Of a DNA stretch of 64,000 bases, positions 60,225-64,000 are shown piece after piece. Every line of letters begins with the position of its first letter. Position 1 is the first letter of the stretch. Origin of the DNA: M3007 sp031373665. GTDB taxonomy: Bacteria; Bacteroidota; Bacteroidia; Chitinophagales; Saprospiraceae. The translations under genes and the position numbers were made by a program. Below the pieces are notes generated by a model. The model was not told where the DNA came from, did no database searches, and was given only the letters and a program-made list of their open reading frames with translations. The DNA lies in NCBI GenBank assembly GCA_031373665.1, contig JANMMZ010000010.1, positions 1 through 64,000 of the forward strand, written 5' to 3'.

Positions 60225-60749
60225 CTATCTTTTAGCATTCATGTCGGTATCTTCTGCGGGTTCGTAGGTTTCAAAAAATTCTTTGCGAGCAATGCGATAT
60301 ACTTCGGAGAAATCTATGGGAGCCGCCAAGTAGTCGCCAGTTTTAGCAATCATTTCGGCTTGCCAAGAGGCTTCAAATTTGAATGTCTTGGGTAGGTGCA
60401 GGGTTTCTAGTTCTTGTTGAGTTAGTTCTAAGGCTACGATATAGCCAGTGGGGCGGTAAGTGTCATACCCATTCACACCCGTCTGAACAAAAGCATAGCG
60501 TTTGCTGAATTTATCGGGCGAAAGGACGTATTCTTCGCGTGCTTGGGTGGTATTTTGCACAATATAATCGCCCTGTCGAGCCGTATTAATGGTTTCCAGC
60601 CCGTCATTGGTGATGGTGGCTATGCGTTCGCCACCATCTGCTTTTTTGGCTAGGATGGGTCGTTTTTTTCTAAAAAAGCGACCTTTTATTTCCATGAGCG
60701 GGCGCAATTTTTCTAAAAATTCGCTTTGCCCTAGTTTAGTTTTAGTCAT
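60225..60749 (-). CDS. PGDYI-like protein of unknown function
   Basis: About 174 residues from the preferred ATG 60749 (MTKTKLGQSEFLEKL), nine codons inside the longest frame; this choice avoids overlap with the upstream ccsA stop. The protein is soluble. It holds the phrases RQGDYIVQNTTQAREEYVLSPDKFSKRY in the middle and TGDYLAAPIDFSEVYRIARKEFFETYE at the end, a two-fold internal GDYI/GDYL similarity. I do not recognise a named family. It follows ccsA on the same strand and is probably cotranscribed, which suggests but does not show a link to heme or cytochrome handling. Confidence 0.65.
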   Translation of the reverse strand: MTKTKLGQSEFLEKLRPLMEIKGRFFRKKRPILAKKADGGERIATITNDGLETINTARQGDYIVQNTTQAREEYVLSPDKFSKRYAFVQTGVNGYDTYRPTGYIVALELTQQELETLHLPKTFKFEASWQAEMIAKTGDYLAAPIDFSEVYRIARKEFFETYEPAEDTDMNAKR

Positions 60750-60754
60750 AGTAG

Positions 60755-63664
60755 TTAACTGAAAAACCTTTTCCACAGACTAATAGCCAACCCGAATAGC
60801 ATCAAGATACAGCCGATCCATACATAGTTAATACCCGGAAAAATAATGGCTTCCAAGACGATATAATCGCCACGGGGCGCATTTTCTGCTATTTCTATGG
60901 GTATTTTCCTTGCTTCGGCCGACATCTGTGCTGCCGAAAGGACCATGATTCCAGTACTTGGGTCAATATTATCAAATTTGAAATGAAGGCCAAGTTCGGG
61001 GACTTCATCTTTTAGGCTATAAGGTTGATTGCCCCTTATTAAGAATACTGGAGCAGCGTTCCATTTCTTACCATCAGGCCCAACTATTTCTAAGGTAGCA
61101 GCCACGGCAATATCGCCCGGTTCGGGCGCGTATGATGGATGTTGTACCGTGCGTTCTACTTGCTTAAAGGTAACGCGATAGCCTTGATAATTAAACTCGG
61201 AACCTTGAGGGACATTGAATTTTTCAAACTTTAAGGCATCCTCTGCTTCTAATATTTTTTCCATCGAGGCTTCCGTCATCCGCACTTTCATTTGCAAAGG
61301 GCCTACAAAAGCGGGCAAGGTGAATCCTCCTTTGGCCAATCGCAGATAGAGCATGGGTTCTGCCTTATAGGTTTGTGGAAAATCCAAAGAATGAACACGT
61401 AGGTTTAGCCCTATCGCCAAATCGCCTTTTTCGGGTTTATAGTCTGGATGTTTCGGGTTTTTGGTGTAGCCTTCCACTACGATATAGTGTTTTTTTGTGA
61501 AAATCGTATCACCTACCACGGCACTATAACTGTCAAACTGAAGGCTATCTTCTTGTTGTTTGGCGTATTCCTGATCCAACTCAGCCTTGGGCAAAGAAGA
61601 TACGTGGGTAAATATATCGTAATTCCAGTAGTGTTGGGTGGACGGATTGCTGGCTACAACTTTGGTGAATTGCCGATCATACATGACATTGGGGGTCAGT
61701 ACAAAAGAAGTCCCGTTGGGATCGCCCACCGAGTCACGCTTCTGAAATTTCACCGAAAATGTACGTGTTTGGCGTTCGATGGTGTCTTTAAGATAAGTAG
61801 CCGTAAAATCCTTTTTAATAGGCATAGGAGCCTCTTTCATCAAGATCACATTCTTATTCATATCGTCTTCACTGGCGCCTTCTATCAATCCCTCCATTGC
61901 AAAATTGTTGGTAGAGATCCAAGTTTTATTCAATCCAGTGCTTAGGATACCCAATACAAGCACTCCAAAACCAAGGTGAGAAATGGCAGAACCTGCTAGC
62001 TTTAAATTCCCCTTTAGCACTGCAATCAAATAAGCCGCATTGGAAACCACCGCAAACATACCAGCAAACAACATCGCGAAAATCTGCCAAGCATGTACAT
62101 CGATCCAAAGCGAGTTAAGCCAAGTCAATACGGCCGCCACGGCGGCTGAAAACGCCATGTATTTAAAAAAGGGTTTCTGGTGGGCTTGCCAATTGCGTTC
62201 GCCAAAGCGCAGAAACTGTGCAATACCAGTAAGCATACCAATAAATACTGCTATCCAGAGTTGGTATCTATTATGATGCTCCATTGGGTCTTTTAAAGCC
62301 GCGCCTACGTAATCAGGATTGAAAATCTGCACAATTTTATTCCAAGCCGGCAAAGAAGTAGCACCAGTAATCAGCACAGCCGATAAAAACAATACCAACG
62401 CCCCAATAAACATCCAAAATTCGCGAGAATCTGCCCCTTCTTCTTGTTTTTTATTAATTTCAGTGTGCATTTCTGCGCGCTCCTGTCCGTCAGCACCAAC
62501 GACAAAATTGACCTTATTTTGCACTGGCACCACTGCATCAGGCACTTCATTGTACCTCGAAATCCAAAGCCAGAGACCCAGTGCAGAGAATCCTGCGATG
62601 AATAAAATCAACTGAAATTCTAACCCCATTTCAGTAAACGCATGAGCAGAAGTATCGCCCAAAATCCCACTTCGAGTTAAGTAAGTAGAGTATAAAATCA
62701 GGATAAATGATAACAGGTAGAACGCATAAGTGCTCCTAATAGAATATCCAGTAGCGCGAGCAATCAGGTTGGTATGAATGCCAGCAACCATTACAATCCA
62801 AGGAACCAACGAAGAGTTTTCAACAGGATCCCAAGCCCAATAACCTGCAAATGACAAGGCTTCATACGCCCAAGCACCGCCCATCAAAATACCGGTACCT
62901 AAGATCGCTCCTGAAAAAAGCGACCATTTTAGTGCTGGTTGCAACCATGCTTTGTGTTCGCGAAGCCAAAGCCCCGAAATGGCATACGCAAAAGGAACTA
63001 TCGTGGAGGCAAAGCCCAGAAATAGGGTGGGGGGGTGGATGGTCATCCAATAGTTTTGGAGCAAGGGATTTAGCCCATTGCCCTTCACTTTGCTCAAATA
63101 GTTGGCTTGCTGGAATATTGGCGCGTCCATCGTATCGCGGAGCAAATCAAAAGGACTGGCACCCAATCGGAAATCACCAAAATAAATACCTAAGACCATA
63201 GAAGCAATAATGGCTTCTGCCAAGGCTATCACCGTCATCACTGGAGCCTCCCATTTGCCTGCTTTTACCATCAGCACTATGGAGAGGGCTATATGCCAAA
63301 AACTCCAAAGCAGAAAACTGCCTTGTTGTTCTTTCCAAAATGCTGAAAACACATATTGCATGGGTAAATCATCAGAAACATTGGCCCAAGCGTATTGATA
63401 TTCATACATTTTTCCAGTAAGAATATAGAACAACACTGCAATAATGCCAAAGGTGGACAAACCATGCAATAAAAATGAGAATCGCCCTAGATTACGCCAG
63501 TTTATGACCTCTAAGGTGTCATATCCTGAATTATTGAACGATGTTTTAGATTTTTGGGTAGCCCAATAATAAGCAAAAACGGACAATAAAGCCGTCACAA
63601 AGGACATAACCGCCATGAAATGGCCAACTTGTCCGGGAAGTATATGTTCTCCAATGTATTCCAT
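60755..63664 (-). CDS. Cytochrome c biogenesis heme lyase, CcsA/CcmF type
   Basis: A 969-residue membrane protein with about 15 helices. The heme-handling WWD-type motif is GYWAWDPVENSSLVPWIV near 275, followed by histidine-containing loops (MVAGIHTNL) of the CcmF/NrfE group. The extra C-terminal region (about 600-930) is a large periplasmic domain ending in a last helix, as in CcmF. It transfers heme to apocytochrome c on the outer face of the inner membrane. Other ccm genes are not in the window. A TAACTTTG box (63669-63676, minus) lies only four bases before the ATG, so the start or promoter is uncertain. Confidence 0.9.
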   Translation of the reverse strand: MEYIGEHILPGQVGHFMAVMSFVTALLSVFAYYWATQKSKTSFNNSGYDTLEVINWRNLGRFSFLLHGLSTFGIIAVLFYILTGKMYEYQYAWANVSDDLPMQYVFSAFWKEQQGSFLLWSFWHIALSIVLMVKAGKWEAPVMTVIALAEAIIASMVLGIYFGDFRLGASPFDLLRDTMDAPIFQQANYLSKVKGNGLNPLLQNYWMTIHPPTLFLGFASTIVPFAYAISGLWLREHKAWLQPALKWSLFSGAILGTGILMGGAWAYEALSFAGYWAWDPVENSSLVPWIVMVAGIHTNLIARATGYSIRSTYAFYLLSFILILYSTYLTRSGILGDTSAHAFTEMGLEFQLILFIAGFSALGLWLWISRYNEVPDAVVPVQNKVNFVVGADGQERAEMHTEINKKQEEGADSREFWMFIGALVLFLSAVLITGATSLPAWNKIVQIFNPDYVGAALKDPMEHHNRYQLWIAVFIGMLTGIAQFLRFGERNWQAHQKPFFKYMAFSAAVAAVLTWLNSLWIDVHAWQIFAMLFAGMFAVVSNAAYLIAVLKGNLKLAGSAISHLGFGVLVLGILSTGLNKTWISTNNFAMEGLIEGASEDDMNKNVILMKEAPMPIKKDFTATYLKDTIERQTRTFSVKFQKRDSVGDPNGTSFVLTPNVMYDRQFTKVVASNPSTQHYWNYDIFTHVSSLPKAELDQEYAKQQEDSLQFDSYSAVVGDTIFTKKHYIVVEGYTKNPKHPDYKPEKGDLAIGLNLRVHSLDFPQTYKAEPMLYLRLAKGGFTLPAFVGPLQMKVRMTEASMEKILEAEDALKFEKFNVPQGSEFNYQGYRVTFKQVERTVQHPSYAPEPGDIAVAATLEIVGPDGKKWNAAPVFLIRGNQPYSLKDEVPELGLHFKFDNIDPSTGIMVLSAAQMSAEARKIPIEIAENAPRGDYIVLEAIIFPGINYVWIGCILMLFGLAISLWKRFFS

Positions 63665-63688
63665 GGTGCAAAGTTACGGTTAAGTTTT

Positions 63689-63696
63689 TAATTTTG
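63689..63696 (+). promoter_or_regulatory. -7 box of the right-edge FAD gene
   Basis: TAATTTTG, full match, 20 bp before the ATG at 63717, predicting a leader of about 14 nt. Confidence 0.45.
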
Positions 63697-63716
63697 CCGT
63701 CTTTAGTCATTATGTT

Positions 63717-64000
63717 ATGCACATTTATATTGTAGGTCAAGGGATCGCAGGATCACTGTTAGCATGGCACTTGGAACAGCAAGGACATGTTGTTACCTTG
63801 GTGGATCAGGGGCATATTGGTGCGGCCTCGACAGTGGCGGCTGGCATCATTAATCCGGTTACGGGTAAGCGGTATGTAAAGTCGTGGCGGTACGATGATT
63901 TCTTTGAAATAGCCAAGGCTACATACCAACAATTAGAAGATTCTTTAGATCTTAAAATATGGAAAGAAAAGCCAATATTACGAATTTTAAATTCAATAGA
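63717..64000 (+). CDS. FAD-dependent oxidoreductase, N-terminal part
   Basis: An open frame from ATG 63717 to the window end (94 codons seen). The Rossmann motif IYIVGQGIAGSLLAWHLEQQG is at residues 3-23, followed by VTLVDQG and the flavin loop STVAAGIINPVTGKRY, typical of the DAO/MnmC-like oxidoreductases. It is truncated only by the window edge. The substrate cannot be told. It diverges from ccsA with about 50 bp between the starts. Confidence 0.85.
   Translation, partial: MHIYIVGQGIAGSLLAWHLEQQGHVVTLVDQGHIGAASTVAAGIINPVTGKRYVKSWRYDDFFEIAKATYQQLEDSLDLKIWKEKPILRILNSI

Overview
The window looks like chromosomal DNA of a Bacteroidota bacterium, most likely a Saprospiria-type (Haliscomenobacter/Lewinella-like) aerobe. 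This is inferred from gene content, not from a search. The grounds are: five large secreted proteins ending in type IX secretion (T9SS) sorting tails with an FPNP-type motif; PorV/PorQ-family outer-membrane proteins; promoters of the Bacteroidota type (TAnnTTTG -7 box, often with TTTG about 18-21 bp upstream); no useful Shine-Dalgarno sequences; the futalosine menaquinone pathway (mqnB); a 38-residue bTHX ribosomal protein gene; CcsA/CcmF-type cytochrome maturation and a short cox3.

Layout. 1-2300 is accessory: an attC-like hairpin, an AT-rich orphan gene whose 3' end runs into an IS-end-like sequence, a small conserved-looking unknown gene with a possible operator, and a noncoding array of 21-bp repeats and palindromes. 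2300-8590 holds two giant secreted T9SS proteins (SBBP beta-propeller; LTD/CotH/beta-helix). 8597-18570, on the minus strand, carries pdxJ-kynU, a BNR-repeat protein, a GT-C/TPR membrane protein with a lytic transglycosylase, a GNAT enzyme and a PorV-like protein. 18728-22600 has a secreted LVIVD protein overlapping nadE, a lipoprotein and a CDGSH protein. 22750-28351 is a tripartite RND efflux operon. 28502-30230 is trmD behind a divergent CotH-like protein. 30444-33219 has a secreted M43 metalloprotease and a FAD oxidoreductase. 33234-37863 has an OmpA/TSP3 protein, a pentapeptide-repeat membrane protein and speA. 38095-39767 is parAB, preceded by a cluster of DnaA-box-like sequences that may mark oriC. 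40049-47040 has a secreted VCBS/ASPIC protein, mqnB, clpC and a STAS protein. 47510-51667 has a barrel protein, a DUF4783 protein, bTHX and glpD coupled to a LytTR response regulator. 51664-55269 has DUF423, a membrane protein, folK with an unusual lysine-rich tail, a composite inverted-repeat element, an EamA transporter and cox3. 55290-64000 has thrA, a DoxX/MauE-like protein, DUF4231, an unknown protein, the CcsA/CcmF heme lyase and the start of a FAD oxidoreductase.

Most of the window is ordinary core genome. The most interesting parts are the repeat elements (1770-2020, 22679-22738, 53470-53713), the origin-like cluster at 39879-39941, the cassette-like left edge, the tandem terminators with an alternative fold at 47178-47247, and a few unusual gene pairings and fusions (kynU-pdxJ, glpD-LytTR, tailed folK). 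I did not find a convincing CRISPR array, tRNA, rRNA, intact insertion sequence or defence system.
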